Origin: Acidimicrobiales bacterium
GTDB lineage: Bacteria > Actinomycetota > Acidimicrobiia > Acidimicrobiales > UBA8592
Direction of reading: 5' to 3'
Assembly: GCA_030740795.1 (NCBI GenBank)
Contig: JASLWO010000014.1
Location: 1 to 52,830 of the forward strand
Length of the DNA: 52,830 bases
The translations under genes were made by a program, and so were the position numbers. Below the pieces are notes generated by a model. That model did no database searches and had not been told where the DNA came from. It saw only the letters and a list, made by a program, of their open reading frames with translations. This document shows, in pieces, positions 44,361 to 52,830 of the stretch; positions within the stretch are counted from its first letter, which is position 1; every line of letters begins with the position of its first letter.

Positions 44361-47300
44361 TCAATAATAAATAACGGGAGCAAGCCAACGCTCTATTTCA
44401 CTTACAGATAACTGCTTCCGAAGAGCGTAATCTTCAACTTGATCTCGATCTATTCGTCGGACACCAAAATATCTGCTCTTTGGGTGAGCAAAATACAGTC
44501 CAGATACTGAAGCACTTGGAGACATCATGAATGTTTCACTCAGTTCAATTCCTATAGATTCACGCGCATTCAAAAGTGAGAAGATAGTCCCTTTCTCAGT
44601 ATGGTCTGGACACGCAGGGTATCCAGGGGCGGGCCTGATGCCCTGATAGCGTTCACGAATCAGTTCCTCATTTGTGAAATCCGCCCTCTCGTAACCCCAG
44701 TACCGGGTTCGAACTTCATGATGGAGGTATTCGGCACATGCTTCGGCTAGCCGATCGGCAAGAGCTTGAACCATTATTGAACGATAATCATCCCCATTGG
44801 CAACGAATTCTTCACAGTACTGTTCTATCCCATGTCCGGTACTAACAGCGAAAGCCCCTATGTGATCTTTGATTTCGCTATGTTCCGGAGCGATAAAATC
44901 TGACAGAGCATAATGAGGCCTACTATCGCTATGGCGAACTTGCTGGCGAAGTGTATGAAACGTGGCTACCTGCTCAGTTTGTTCTTCATCGTTGAAAACA
45001 GCGATGTCGTCGCCAAGTGTATAAGCAGGCCAAAACCCAATGACGGCACGAGGCGTAATCCAATTCTTCGAAATAATCTCATCTAACATCTCAAGCCCAT
45101 CGGCATAGAGATTTTTAGCAGATTCGCCCACTTTTCCGTCTTCTAAAATACGAGGATAACTGCCAGCAATATCCCAAGTTCTAAAAAAAGGAGTCCAATC
45201 AATGAAAGGCACTAGTGATTTAGTTTCAATGTCGGTAATAGTTTGTGCTCCCAGAAAAGACGGTGAACGCATCCCCTCATACGGGAAAGTCAATTTCGCA
45301 GCATTCTGTCTGGCCTCTTTGATGGCGATCGGTGCAGAAATTTTTCTACGGTCGTGAGCAGAGCGAATGTTTGCGTATTCTTCAGCGACTTCTTCCTTAA
45401 AATCTTTCGTTCCGTCTAACAAACGAGAAACAACGCTGACTGCTCGAGAAGCATCACTAACGTGGACGACGCTGTTCTCATAAACGCCGTCAATTTTAAG
45501 AGCCGTATGTAGTTGGCTAGTCGTCGCACCCCCAATGAGGAGCGGAATATTCAATTTTGCAGCCTCCATCTTCTCAGCCAAATAGATCATCTCTCCAAGG
45601 CTTGGAGTTATAAGCCCAGAAATTCCTACAACATCTACCTTCTCCGCTATTGCCCTGTCAATAATTTCTTCAGCGGGAACCATCACACCAATATCGATAA
45701 CTTCGTAGTTGTTGCAACGAAGAACCACTCCGACAATATTCTTTCCAATGTCATGAACATCTCCGCGAGCGGTAGCTAAAAGGATTTTCCCAGCATTTCT
45801 TCTCTCTCCTCCTTCTAGTTCAATGAACGGTTCAAGGTAAGCCACGGCTTTTTTCATAGCTCGAGCGCTTTTCACCACTTGAGGCAGGAACATCTTTCCT
45901 GATCCGAAAAGGTCACCAACAATGTTCATAGCATCCATTAGAGGTTCTTCTATCACCTCCACCGCGGTTGCGAATCTTTGCCTAGCTTCCTCGGTGTCTT
46001 CAACGATGAATTCATCAATGCCTTGAACAATAGAATGAGTAAGTCTCTCAAGAATCTCTAAATCACGCCACGAATCTCCACTTTCTTCTACGAGGAAGGA
46101 GTCCTGAGAGCTTTGCGCAGCTAGCAATAGGTTAGACGCAGCATCGGTTGAACGGTTGAACAAAACATCTTCAATTGTTTCTCTCAAGCTAATAGGGATG
46201 TCTTCAAAGATGGGCAAACGTCCAGCGTTCACTATTGCCATGGTTAACCCGGCCTTAACTGCGTGGAATAAGAAAACCGTATGCATCGCTTCACGAAGTG
46301 AATCGTTGCCGCGGAAAGAGAAGGAAAGGTTGCTAATACCGCCGCAGATTTGCGAATCCGGGCAAGAAGTTCGAAGATGCCGAACGGCATCAAGAAAATC
46401 TTTCCCATAATTGTCGTGGTCAGTGATCCCTGTAGCAACTGAGAAAATATTGGGATCAAAAATAATATCCTCTGGGGCAAAGTTTCCTACAGCCGTCAAA
46501 AGAGAATACGCCCGTTCACAAATAGCTACTTTCCTTTCTAGGCTATCTGCTTGACCGTTTTCATCGAATGCCATGACAATGGCAGCAGCTCCGTACCTCT
46601 GCGCTCGTCGAGCTTTAGAAAGGAAAGCCTCTTCGCCATCTTTGAGACTTATTGAATTAACTATTGCCTTCCCTTGAATCTGTTGAAGCCCCGCTTCAAT
46701 CACAGACCATTCGGAAGAATCAACCATTATTGGAATCTTCGCTATTTCAGGTTCGGTTGCTATGTGACGCAGGAAAGTGGTCATCGTTTTCTCTGAGTCC
46801 AACATTGCATCATCCATGTTGACATCAAGAATTTGGGCACCATTTTTAACTTGTTCCCTAGCAACAGTTGCGGCTGCATGGAAGTCACCTGATTTGATAA
46901 GGTTCGCAAATCTTTTGGACCCCGTCACATTGGTGCGCTCGCCAACGTTGACGAGCAAACTATTTTCACTAATAGCGAGCGCTTCCAAACCTGAAAGCCG
47001 AGTAGCTGCAGGTATTGTCGGGATGTTTCGCGGAGGGAGACCTGCGATACTATCCGCTATGGCCCGAATGTGGGCTGGCGTAGTTCCACAGCAGCCACCA
47101 ACTATGTTAACTATGCCCTCAATCGCTAATTTGCGAATGACTCCACTCATGTAGTCAGGGCTTTCATCGTATTGGCCATCAACATTTGGAAGACCTGCGT
47201 TCGGGTACATGCATATCGGAACATCAGCCACTCGTGCTAGTTCCGTTACAGGGCCTTTGAGATCTTCAACTCCTAAAGAGCAATTGAACCCGACAGCGAG

Positions 47301-48017
47301 TGGTTTCATGTGTCGGACAGAATTCCAGAACGCTTCAGGGGTTTGTCCAGAGAGGGTTCTTCCGCTGAGATCAGTAATTGTTCCAGAGACTAGAATCCCA
47401 ATCTCGGCTTTTGATCTATCTCTGTAATCTTCAATAGCGCAATAGGCTGCTTTCGCATTTAACGCATCAAAAACTGTTTCTATGAGAAGAAAGTCAACTC
47501 CTCCTTCCATGAGACCTTCAACAGCTTCACTGTACGCTTCTACTAATTCATTGAAAGAGACATCCCTTTTCTCCGGATGGTCTATATCTGGGGACAAGCT
47601 CGCAATGGCATTGGTGGGTCCCAATGATCCAGCGACCCATTGGATGCCCGGGTGCCTCTCAACGCAGGAACGAGCAAGTTGGGCAGAAGCTTTGTTGAGT
47701 TCGAGTGTGAAATTCTCTAGACCATAATCAGCTTGGGATATGGCATTTGAGTTGAAAGTATTAGTAGTAATGATGTCAGCTCCAGCGCCAAGAAATGAAT
47801 CATGGATTGAAGTTATCGCCGCTTCAGAAGTGAGACTTAACACGTCGTTATTTCCATTGAGGTCATGACTATGGGTTTTGAATCGCTCGCCGGTGAACGC
47901 CGTGGGTGCGAGACCCATTGTTTGGATGCTTGTGCCCATGGCTCCGTCAAATAATAAGATGCGTTCGCTTAGCGCCTTTCGGAAAGCTGATAGTCGTCCC
48001 GAAGCCAAGTCAGTCAT
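44361..48017 (-). CDS. metH: Cobalamin-dependent methionine synthase
   Basis: MetH transfers a methyl group from methyltetrahydrofolate through cobalamin to homocysteine. All four modules are present. The homocysteine domain has zinc ligands near Cys247 (GFNCSLG) and Cys309-Cys310 (GGCCGTTP). The folate domain spans about 350-640. The B12 domain has His755 in [11 protein letters not shown] as the lower cobalt ligand. The reactivation domain ends the chain ([19 protein letters not shown]). The length of 1218 is close to that of E. coli (1227). The start overlaps the metF stop in ATGA, so both form one operon that probably answers to the riboswitch-like element before metF. Confidence 0.97.
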   Translation of the reverse strand: MTDLASGRLSAFRKALSERILLFDGAMGTSIQTMGLAPTAFTGERFKTHSHDLNGNNDVLSLTSEAAITSIHDSFLGAGADIITTNTFNSNAISQADYGLENFTLELNKASAQLARSCVERHPGIQWVAGSLGPTNAIASLSPDIDHPEKRDVSFNELVEAYSEAVEGLMEGGVDFLLIETVFDALNAKAAYCAIEDYRDRSKAEIGILVSGTITDLSGRTLSGQTPEAFWNSVRHMKPLAVGFNCSLGVEDLKGPVTELARVADVPICMYPNAGLPNVDGQYDESPDYMSGVIRKLAIEGIVNIVGGCCGTTPAHIRAIADSIAGLPPRNIPTIPAATRLSGLEALAISENSLLVNVGERTNVTGSKRFANLIKSGDFHAAATVAREQVKNGAQILDVNMDDAMLDSEKTMTTFLRHIATEPEIAKIPIMVDSSEWSVIEAGLQQIQGKAIVNSISLKDGEEAFLSKARRAQRYGAAAIVMAFDENGQADSLERKVAICERAYSLLTAVGNFAPEDIIFDPNIFSVATGITDHDNYGKDFLDAVRHLRTSCPDSQICGGISNLSFSFRGNDSLREAMHTVFLFHAVKAGLTMAIVNAGRLPIFEDIPISLRETIEDVLFNRSTDAASNLLLAAQSSQDSFLVEESGDSWRDLEILERLTHSIVQGIDEFIVEDTEEARQRFATAVEVIEEPLMDAMNIVGDLFGSGKMFLPQVVKSARAMKKAVAYLEPFIELEGGERRNAGKILLATARGDVHDIGKNIVGVVLRCNNYEVIDIGVMVPAEEIIDRAIAEKVDVVGISGLITPSLGEMIYLAEKMEAAKLNIPLLIGGATTSQLHTALKIDGVYENSVVHVSDASRAVSVVSRLLDGTKDFKEEVAEEYANIRSAHDRRKISAPIAIKEARQNAAKLTFPYEGMRSPSFLGAQTITDIETKSLVPFIDWTPFFRTWDIAGSYPRILEDGKVGESAKNLYADGLEMLDEIISKNWITPRAVIGFWPAYTLGDDIAVFNDEEQTEQVATFHTLRQQVRHSDSRPHYALSDFIAPEHSEIKDHIGAFAVSTGHGIEQYCEEFVANGDDYRSIMVQALADRLAEACAEYLHHEVRTRYWGYERADFTNEELIRERYQGIRPAPGYPACPDHTEKGTIFSLLNARESIGIELSETFMMSPSASVSGLYFAHPKSRYFGVRRIDRDQVEDYALRKQLSVSEIERWLAPVIYY

Positions 48018-48937
48018 GAGTTCTTACAGTTCGGAGCTTTCAAAGAACAGAATTCGTTTAATAGCGATTCGCAGGTCCGTGCGGTTAAGTCTAAACGATT
48101 CAAAGTGAAGAAATGGAACATTTGAACCCCGTTTTCTATGAGCGTCGTGCATTGTTGTAGGGCAAGTTCTTCCGCTATAGCGTTCGCTGATTCAGATCCG
48201 ATTTCTGTATCGGTGAAACGATTGGAAATCCAATCGGGAATGTTGGCCCCGCACTTCGCAGCGAAGTTACGGATGCGTGGAAAGTCAGAGATTAGGATAA
48301 TCCCAGGGACTGCTGGTACATCTATCCTTGATTTGTTTAGGTCCTCTAGAAAGGATAAGAAAATAGTTGGGTCAAAAAAGAATTGACTTAGAATAAGGTC
48401 CGCTCCCTCTCCGACTTTAACTTTGAGACTCTCTATATCAGCTTTTTTTGATTTAGCTTTGGGGTGGATTTCTGGGTATCCGGCGACACTGATGTGGAAC
48501 CGGTTGCCGTCTTGACGGTCTCGGATTCCGCGAACCAACTCTGCTGCATTAGCGTAGCCGTTAGGAGGCGCAGAAGTGCCGCTTGTTTCTTTAGGGTCGC
48601 CTCGAAGAGCGACGATATTGCATATGTCCTCTTTGCTATATTGGTCCAGAGTTTTTTGAGTTTCGGACTTAGTATTCGCTACGCAGGTCAAATGAGCTGT
48701 TGGGGGGGCGCTCGTGTATTTTTCTAGGTGCTTGATCGTAGAAAATGTTTGGATGTTATCTGTACCTCCTGCACCGGAAGTTACGCAGATAGTTCTTGGA
48801 TTAATGGTATCCAAAAGTGAAATTTGTGTCTGAAGATTCTGTAGTCCTGCATCAGTTTTCGGAGGCGATAATTCTACGGAAAGCGATAAGGTTCCTTCTC
48901 TGACTTCTGTGGTTTTTATGTCCATTCTCACCTGCAT
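48014..48937 (-). CDS. metF: 5,10-methylenetetrahydrofolate reductase
   Basis: MetF reduces methylene-THF to methyl-THF, the methyl donor used by MetH. The barrel signature is present: [16 protein letters not shown] near the N-terminus, the FAD-site segments VALRGDP and [14 protein letters not shown], and LILSQFFFD. The 307-residue length is that of the bacterial FAD enzyme. The ATG at 48937 has AGGGG six bases upstream; a second ATG four codons on (48925) also has AGGTGAG. The AGGGG lies within the pairing region of the predicted SAM-type riboswitch, which would permit control of translation. Confidence 0.95.
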   Translation of the reverse strand: MQVRMDIKTTEVREGTLSLSVELSPPKTDAGLQNLQTQISLLDTINPRTICVTSGAGGTDNIQTFSTIKHLEKYTSAPPTAHLTCVANTKSETQKTLDQYSKEDICNIVALRGDPKETSGTSAPPNGYANAAELVRGIRDRQDGNRFHISVAGYPEIHPKAKSKKADIESLKVKVGEGADLILSQFFFDPTIFLSFLEDLNKSRIDVPAVPGIILISDFPRIRNFAAKCGANIPDWISNRFTDTEIGSESANAIAEELALQQCTTLIENGVQMFHFFTLNRLDLTARTCESLLNEFCSLKAPNCKNS

Positions 48938-48943
48938 TCATTG

Positions 48944-49020
48944 CCCCTGGCGTTGCCACCGTTCTTAAACAAGTCGGTTGGCGGATAGTCACTGGGCCAG
49001 GCCCCTCATATCCTCGTAAT
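48944..49020 (-). promoter_or_regulatory. Candidate SAM-sensing riboswitch (S-box superfamily, SAM-I/IV-like) before metF-metH
   Basis: Read on the minus strand, this 77-base leader ends at the metF ribosome binding site. It shows a stem GGATA/TATCC enclosing a GGG-CCTGG-CCC hairpin and GTGAC, then CCGCCAACC. Next is a stem ACCG...CGGT capped by CTT-GTTT-AAG, then GTGGCAAC. This follows the order GGCCC..TGA..CC.GCAACC..GGTGC of SAM-I/SAM-IV aptamers. The loop CCTGGC is complementary to the later GCCAGG, so a pseudoknot could mask AGGGG. One consensus base differs (GCCAACC for GGCAACC). The gene context, metF-metH, fits. Confidence 0.6.
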
Positions 49021-49095
49021 GAAATCCTTAGGGTACTAGATTTAAGACGGTATCGTAACTTTTTGACGTATTATTGTTATTGCGATCGGAGAGAA

Positions 49096-50169
49096 ATGTC
49101 AACACAATTACGTGTCATCCAATGGGCAACAGGAATAACTGGGAAAGCTTCTCTTAAGAGTATTCTAAGAAACCCTAGACTTGAACTTGTAGGCGTGAAA
49201 GTGTATGCGGATGAAAAGAATGGTTGCGATGCGGGTGAATTACTAAGTCAAGAACCGACAGGAGTAATTTGTACTCAAGATAAGAAAGAAGTCATTGAAC
49301 TAGAAGCTGATTGCGTTATCTATTCCCCAATGCCATGGGATGTAGAAGAGATGTGCGAGATACTTGCATCAGGCAAACACATCGTCACACCATGTCCCTA
49401 CTGGTTTCCTTTTACACAAGATAAAGAAAGCGCTGAGCGGTTAACAGAGGCATGTGAAAGCGGAGGAGTGAATCTGCACGCATCGGGCATCAACCCAGGA
49501 GGCATCGCCGAGATGCTGCCTTTAACGTTGACCGGACTTTGCAACAGAATCGATCGGATAACTATGACCGAATATGGGGATTGCCGTGATTACGGATCAG
49601 AGGGAGTTATTCGCGACCTAATGAATTTAGGAAGAACACCCGAAGAAGCAGAGAACAATCCAGTGAAAGACATGCTGACAAGTTTTTGGAATGAACCCAT
49701 TGACATGATCGCTGAAGGATTGAGAAGTGAAGTGGTGCATTACTCCTCAGAACATAACTATATTCTCGCAAACCAGTCAATTGAAACGGCGTCAGGGACG
49801 ATTGCAAAGGGGACGATAGCGTTAAATAACTATCGACACATAGGCAAAACGAAAGAAGGAACAGAAATAATCCAAGAACAAATCTGGTTCATGGATGATA
49901 TAACTCAAGATCGGCTTGAGTCAAAGATGGAGATCCCTCAAGATTCAGGTTGGCGAATACGAATCGAAGGTGATGTCAATCTAGTTGTAGATGTACGGCT
50001 AGATGCTCCAAGTCAGCCAGAGCGAACTCAGATGGGGATTAGCCTAACGGGCTTTCATTGTGCGAATGCTGTAGAAGCTACATGCAAAGCCAAGCCAAAC
50101 GGAATCAAAACTTTCCTTGATTTGCCATTGATTGCGGGAACAATGGGGTCATATTCTATTTTTGACTAA
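49096..50169 (+). CDS. DapB-like NAD(P)-dependent dehydrogenase
   Basis: This Rossmann-fold enzyme of 357 residues is related to dihydrodipicolinate reductase and 2,4-diaminopentanoate dehydrogenase. It starts LRVIQWATGITGKASLKSI, the cofactor loop with a TGxxG in place of GxxG, followed by LVGVKVYADEK, CVIYSPMPWDV and GKHIVTPCPYW. A characteristic HASGINPGGIAEMLP segment lies at about residue 137. Close relatives are common and uncharacterised in actinobacteria. The ATG at 49096 has CGGAGAG upstream; an in-frame TTG at 49063 would add 11 unlikely residues. It is transcribed away from metF. Confidence 0.82.
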   Translation: MSTQLRVIQWATGITGKASLKSILRNPRLELVGVKVYADEKNGCDAGELLSQEPTGVICTQDKKEVIELEADCVIYSPMPWDVEEMCEILASGKHIVTPCPYWFPFTQDKESAERLTEACESGGVNLHASGINPGGIAEMLPLTLTGLCNRIDRITMTEYGDCRDYGSEGVIRDLMNLGRTPEEAENNPVKDMLTSFWNEPIDMIAEGLRSEVVHYSSEHNYILANQSIETASGTIAKGTIALNNYRHIGKTKEGTEIIQEQIWFMDDITQDRLESKMEIPQDSGWRIRIEGDVNLVVDVRLDAPSQPERTQMGISLTGFHCANAVEATCKAKPNGIKTFLDLPLIAGTMGSYSIFD

Positions 50170-50170
50170 A

Positions 50171-50701
50171 TTAAACCACTCCACTATTGCGAGGGTCGTT
50201 CTTATCTGAAGCAGCTAAAGGGGCTCGTTCCCAAAGTGCTTCGCTGTCAAAGCTCAAGGTCCAATCAGGAATAAATTCGATGACTACACGGTCAGGTGAA
50301 TTAAGGTGGTCAATGTAAGCCTGAACTCCTTCAGGGGTAGACCTTCTATCTGTAGCAAATGCTGGATAGAACCAGTCAAGTGTCTCACGGTCTTTGTGTA
50401 CTATGCAGTCTCCTTTGTACGTAATCGTCTTTCCGGTCCCGAGTCTGGTTCCAGAGCTAGTTATACAGACGGAGGCGCGAGGGAATCTGCGTATAGCTGA
50501 AACTCGAGCTCTACTCTCAGCGCATGTCATCCAAATCTTCCCATCATGGTTGAAATAGGAAACGATGACTCCGACAGCTTCGCCTTTTTTGTTCGTCCAA
50601 CTAAAGACACATTCGCGTTGCGCATCAAGAAGTTCCTGTTCTCGTTCAGCGCTTAATGCACAATTTTTGAGATCCTCAAAATTATCGTCAGTGGTTGCCA
50701 T
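50171..50701 (-). CDS. Pyridoxamine-phosphate-oxidase-fold flavin/F420-binding protein
   Basis: This split-barrel protein of 176 residues has the pattern of the PNPOx-like superfamily that is abundant in actinobacteria. The first strands read ECVFSWTNKKGEAVGVIVSYFNHDGKIWM in outline, followed by RARVSAIRRFPRASVCI. Members bind FMN, F420 or haem and reduce or detoxify small molecules; the cofactor cannot be told here. A purine-rich AGGAAGAAGG lies before the ATG. Its stop lies beside that of the converging DapB-like gene. Confidence 0.82.
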   Translation of the reverse strand: MATTDDNFEDLKNCALSAEREQELLDAQRECVFSWTNKKGEAVGVIVSYFNHDGKIWMTCAESRARVSAIRRFPRASVCITSSGTRLGTGKTITYKGDCIVHKDRETLDWFYPAFATDRRSTPEGVQAYIDHLNSPDRVVIEFIPDWTLSFDSEALWERAPLAASDKNDPRNSGVV

Positions 50702-51020
50702 AGGTCCTTCTTCCTAATGTTTTGCTATCACTACGCTACTCCTAGGACTATCACCGTGAAATTTATGAACAAATATTTGAGCAAAAAATTATTGGAGTAC
50801 TTTTCTTCGCACCGGTTTTTGATAAAGGAGATCTTGGAAGAAGTGGAATAGCACTCTTTATTTTCTCTGTCTGGTTTCTTCAAATATGGTGGTCAAAGTC
50901 ATGGCTCACGCATTTTCGGTTTGGTCCAGCAGAGTAGATTTGGAGATCAATGACGTACCGCAGCATTCAGCCCTTGCGCCGCGATAAGTCCGTATAATCT
51001 TGTCCTACTACACTGCACGT
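50702..51020. other. Intergenic stretch with a promoter for the small membrane protein
   Basis: No convincing gene is visible in the first 290 bases. A 28-codon ATG frame (50901-50987) lacks a ribosome binding site and was not accepted. A perfect TATAAT occurs at 50993-50998 and a TACACT box at 51009-51014, six bases before the next ATG. Confidence 0.4.
51009..51014 (+). promoter_or_regulatory. Candidate -10 box of a leaderless small-protein transcript
   Basis: TACACT lies six bases before the ATG at 51021; the TATAAT at 50993-50998 is an alternative that would give a leader of about 15 bases without a ribosome binding site. Confidence 0.4.
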
Positions 51021-51140
51021 ATGGGCGCGTTAAAGAAATTGCGAGAAAAAATCTTCGTTACCGTTTCTCTTAACCTGCTTTTCTTTTTGCCATTCTTGCT
51101 ATTGGCGGGATTGACGTGGCTTCTTTATTGGCTTCTATAG
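51021..51140 (+). CDS. 39-residue single-pass membrane protein
   Basis: The frame encodes a basic N-terminus, MGALKKLREKIF, followed by about 25 hydrophobic residues (FFLPFLLLAGLTWLLYWLL at the end) and a TAG stop. Basic-in, hydrophobic and with no tail, this is the layout of a small membrane protein such as a regulator or holin-like peptide. It has a candidate promoter at leaderless spacing. It sits alone between two minus-strand genes. No family is recognised. The coherent charge and hydrophobicity pattern makes chance less likely. Confidence 0.5.
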   Translation: MGALKKLREKIFVTVSLNLLFFLPFLLLAGLTWLLYWLL

Positions 51141-51175
51141 GGAAGCAGTATCTTGGGGTGAGTCAGTTTGTTAGA

Positions 51176-51928
51176 TTAACCGTAAGCGACGTAGCCGCCG
51201 TCAACGTTAAGGCCTATCCCGTTTATGAAACAACTAGCCTCTAAGCAGAGAAACAGGGCGGCATGAGAGATATCCTCTGGGACGGCGAGTCGACCCATCG
51301 GACTGAAACTCTCATAATGCGCTTTCAGAGAAGGGTCTTCTTCCATAAGCGGAATCGTCATGCCGCTAAGTATTGTTCCTGGATGTATGCAGTTAGCGGT
51401 GATGTTTGGTACCAGTTCTTGAGAAAGGACTCTGGTGAGTCCCTCTAGGGCATGTTTGCTGGCGGTGTAGCCCGCCAACCCGGGAGAGGATCGTAGAGTG
51501 ACCGCTGAACCGATGTTGACGATTCTTCCAATAGGTCGTTTCTTAAGTTCTGGGATAGCGCGTCGGCAAATACGCATCGCTGCTGTCACATTTAGATCAA
51601 GATGCATGTCCCAAATCTCATCGGTAAGTTCATGGACCTCAGAATATATAACTCGTCCAGCGTTATTGACAACAATGTCAACTTGTCCAAAGCTACTCAA
51701 CGCTGCATCAATGATGACATCTTCAGCTCCGTCTGCGGTTACGTCCTGGGCTAGAGAGGTGACATTGTCTACTCCGTCCATAGCTGTTTCCAAACCTTCC
51801 GCGTTTACGTCTACAGCGAGAACTTTCGCTCCACGTTCAGTGAATAGTTTTGCAACCGATTCGCCTACTCCGCTTGCACATCCTGTGACCACCGCTACTT
51901 TGTCATCGAGCCTGTACGTTTCAGACAT
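51176..51928 (-). CDS. SDR family oxidoreductase
   Basis: This is a classical short-chain dehydrogenase of 250 residues. The NAD(P) loop VVTGCASGVGESVA is at residues 13-26, an acidic residue in LAVDVNAEG suggests NAD preference, NNAG follows, and the catalytic Ser, Tyr and Lys occur in IVNIGSAVTL and YTASKHALEG. The C-terminal INGIGLNVDGGYV is typical. The substrate is unknown. The ATG has AGGGGGG upstream. It is probably transcribed alone. Confidence 0.9.
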   Translation of the reverse strand: MSETYRLDDKVAVVTGCASGVGESVAKLFTERGAKVLAVDVNAEGLETAMDGVDNVTSLAQDVTADGAEDVIIDAALSSFGQVDIVVNNAGRVIYSEVHELTDEIWDMHLDLNVTAAMRICRRAIPELKKRPIGRIVNIGSAVTLRSSPGLAGYTASKHALEGLTRVLSQELVPNITANCIHPGTILSGMTIPLMEEDPSLKAHYESFSPMGRLAVPEDISHAALFLCLEASCFINGIGLNVDGGYVAYG

Positions 51929-52257
51929 ATTCCCCCCTATGTGATTGTTAAACAGTCAACTTGAAATCCGGTCTGTAATCAAATTTTCTCATTGATTTCG
52001 ATGGCTTAAAGTAGTTCAAACTATTGAAGTAGATGGAGGTAGTAATGACTGACTGACGTAAACTCAGCCGGCGAGCGAAAGAAGGTCGAGAGGCTCATGG
52101 GGAAGCCTTCCACTAACGGAGGTTGACTATTCATTCCGGTTTTGCTGGTGTGCCCCCCGAGACTGGTACCCATACTCCGAACCTCTAGCTTTTTCCTAGG
52201 TTCGGAGAGTGAACGTGCGCCCCCTGGGACGGGAGAACGTTCCAAACGTGGTAGAAA
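51929..52257. other. Intergenic region with a 10-bp hairpin
   Basis: No gene is supported in these 329 bases. The main structure is the inverted repeat CTCCGAACCT (52175-52184) with AGGTTCGGAG (52198-52207), separated by 13 bases. Neither strand has a T run after it, so it is not an intrinsic terminator. It overlaps one copy of a GC-rich repeat. An open minus-strand frame (52021-52245) reads through the hairpin and looks non-coding. Confidence 0.45.
52152..52182 (+). repeat. GC-rich repeat, copy 1
   Basis: The segment GCCCCCCGAGA-CTGGTACC-CATACTCCGAAC has a second, slightly different copy at 52801-52830. The order GCCCCC-GAG-CT-GGTACC-ACTC-GAAC is shared, with a few single-base differences. 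The copies flank the lipoprotein gene in the same orientation. Confidence 0.45.
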
Positions 52258-52689
52258 CTAAGTTCTGCTATTCCTAGCTTTCGTTGATGTCTTTCCATAC
52301 TCGGGCTCTATGATGCAGGAAATTTCTCTATCGTTCGCTTGGTTCCAGGAAGATATTGTTGGCGTTAGGAAAGCCACGTACCATATAGAAGATTCATAAG
52401 AAACCCCTACGTATGATTTGAACCTAGAGATACATTCATTTTCCGCTAAGGATTCTAAGTAAGGTTTCCCCGGCCAGTCATCTTTGTTCACGTTAAACTC
52501 TGCAAAGATTTCGCCGTTGTGAGAGGAAGAACAATTTACAATATCAACATTTTCAACCTCGCCGAATATAGAACCATTAAAGCAGTCTCCAACGTTTAAT
52601 GAAAAAACGTTACCTTTAGTTGAGCAAGAGGAGAGCGCAGGTGTTAGTAGGGCAAGGAGCAATGCGCAAATTAGTAGTCTAATTCTCAT
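52258..52689 (-). CDS. Septum-formation-like lipoprotein
   Basis: The 143-residue protein begins with a signal peptide and lipobox (LTPALSSC, Cys22). The mature part has the pattern of actinobacterial septum-formation-type domains: VGDCFNG, VDIVNCSSSHNGEIFAEF, then a spaced Cys in ENECISRF and another in ISCIIEP. Four cysteines besides the lipidated one suggest two disulfides. Function in the family is poorly known. No clear ribosome binding site is present. It is flanked by two copies of a GC-rich repeat. Confidence 0.75.
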   Translation of the reverse strand: MRIRLLICALLLALLTPALSSCSTKGNVFSLNVGDCFNGSIFGEVENVDIVNCSSSHNGEIFAEFNVNKDDWPGKPYLESLAENECISRFKSYVGVSYESSIWYVAFLTPTISSWNQANDREISCIIEPEYGKTSTKARNSRT

Positions 52690-52800
52690 GTGAAGATTTT
52701 TTCATAAGTCAAGTCTAAACACAAATGATGCTTTGTTGACGATTGTTACAATAGGTAAGGAGTGGGGGCCGTATTTCCCAGATTATGAGTCCGGTCATAC

Positions 52801-52830
52801 GCCCCCGAGGCTTGGTACCAGACTCGGAAC
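52801..52830 (+). repeat. GC-rich repeat, copy 2, at window end
   Basis: GCCCCCGAGG-CTTGGTACCA-GACTCGGAAC matches copy 1 at 52152-52182. It is preceded by a hairpin formed by GGGGG-c-CGTAT (52764-52774) and ATACG-CCCCC (52797-52806). The copy may continue beyond the window. Confidence 0.45.

Noticed and set aside
48938-49095. Cobalamin riboswitch before metF-metH
   Set aside because: The B12-box consensus is not present on the minus strand. The visible core elements fit SAM-type aptamers better.
50901-50987. 28-codon ATG frame between the PNPOx-fold gene and the small membrane protein
   Set aside because: No ribosome binding site, no TAnnnT box at the leaderless distance and no sequence character of a real protein.
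52021-52245. 74-codon minus-strand frame between the SDR and the lipoprotein
   Set aside because: It reads through the 10-bp hairpin and the GC-rich repeat, and it has no conserved motif or ribosome binding site.

Overview
The window looks like chromosomal DNA of an actinobacterium with moderate GC content, most likely an uncultured marine member of the Acidimicrobiia. Three things suggest this. The order trpC/F/B/A - ANTAR response regulator (pdtaR-like) - polA - rpsA - coaE - uvrB - uvrA, followed by uvrC - rapZ - gap - pgk - tpiA - secG, is the actinobacterial arrangement known from Mycobacterium. PolA has a degenerate proofreading domain and S1 has four repeats. Many genes appear to be leaderless. 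The exact lineage is inference.

Layout. 1-3270: trpC (5' end outside the window), trpF, trpB, trpA. 3443-4800: a small membrane protein and HU, each followed by a strong terminator, then fabZ. 4808-9084 (minus): type II fatty-acid synthesis operon fabD-fabH-fabG-acpP-fabF, with an unusual C-terminal lipoyl-like extension on FabD. 9360-18012: tRNA-Leu(CAA), a coiled-coil protein coupled to an ANTAR regulator, polA, a methyltransferase, rpsA, coaE, uvrB. 18085-25244: MpaB-type oxygenase, alpha/beta hydrolase, uvrA, uvrC, methyltransferase. 25280-29492: rapZ and lower glycolysis (gap, pgk, tpiA), secG. 29558-29967: tRNA-Leu(GAG) carrying a decayed recombinase end and a second gene relic, the scar of a former integrated element.

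30072-52689 is accessory: fumC, an HTH coiled-coil protein, a monooxygenase-fold protein, an M20 amidohydrolase, then a large unrecognised multidomain protein (33901-35490), an LppM-like lipoprotein and an ADP-ribosyltransferase-like protein. Next come an SDR, a PEP-synthase-like protein without an ATP-grasp domain, and a 2OG-Fe(II) oxygenase that converges on a four-gene minus-strand operon (VOC protein, PhnZ/MIOX-like HD oxygenase, lipoprotein hydrolase, MocD-MocE-like desaturase-Rieske fusion). metF-metH follow, with a plausible SAM-sensing riboswitch directly before metF. The end holds a DapB-like dehydrogenase, a flavin/F420-type oxidase-fold protein, a 39-aa membrane protein, an SDR, a septum-formation-like lipoprotein and two copies of a GC-rich repeat.

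The most notable observations are the candidate SAM riboswitch, a recurrent TAnnnT box 5-6 bases before start codons (ten genes, probable leaderless mRNAs), the iron-oxygenase cluster at 39747-44279, the FabD fusion, and the possible conflict-type proteins at 33901-36805. All functional calls come from reading motifs by eye; no database search was run.
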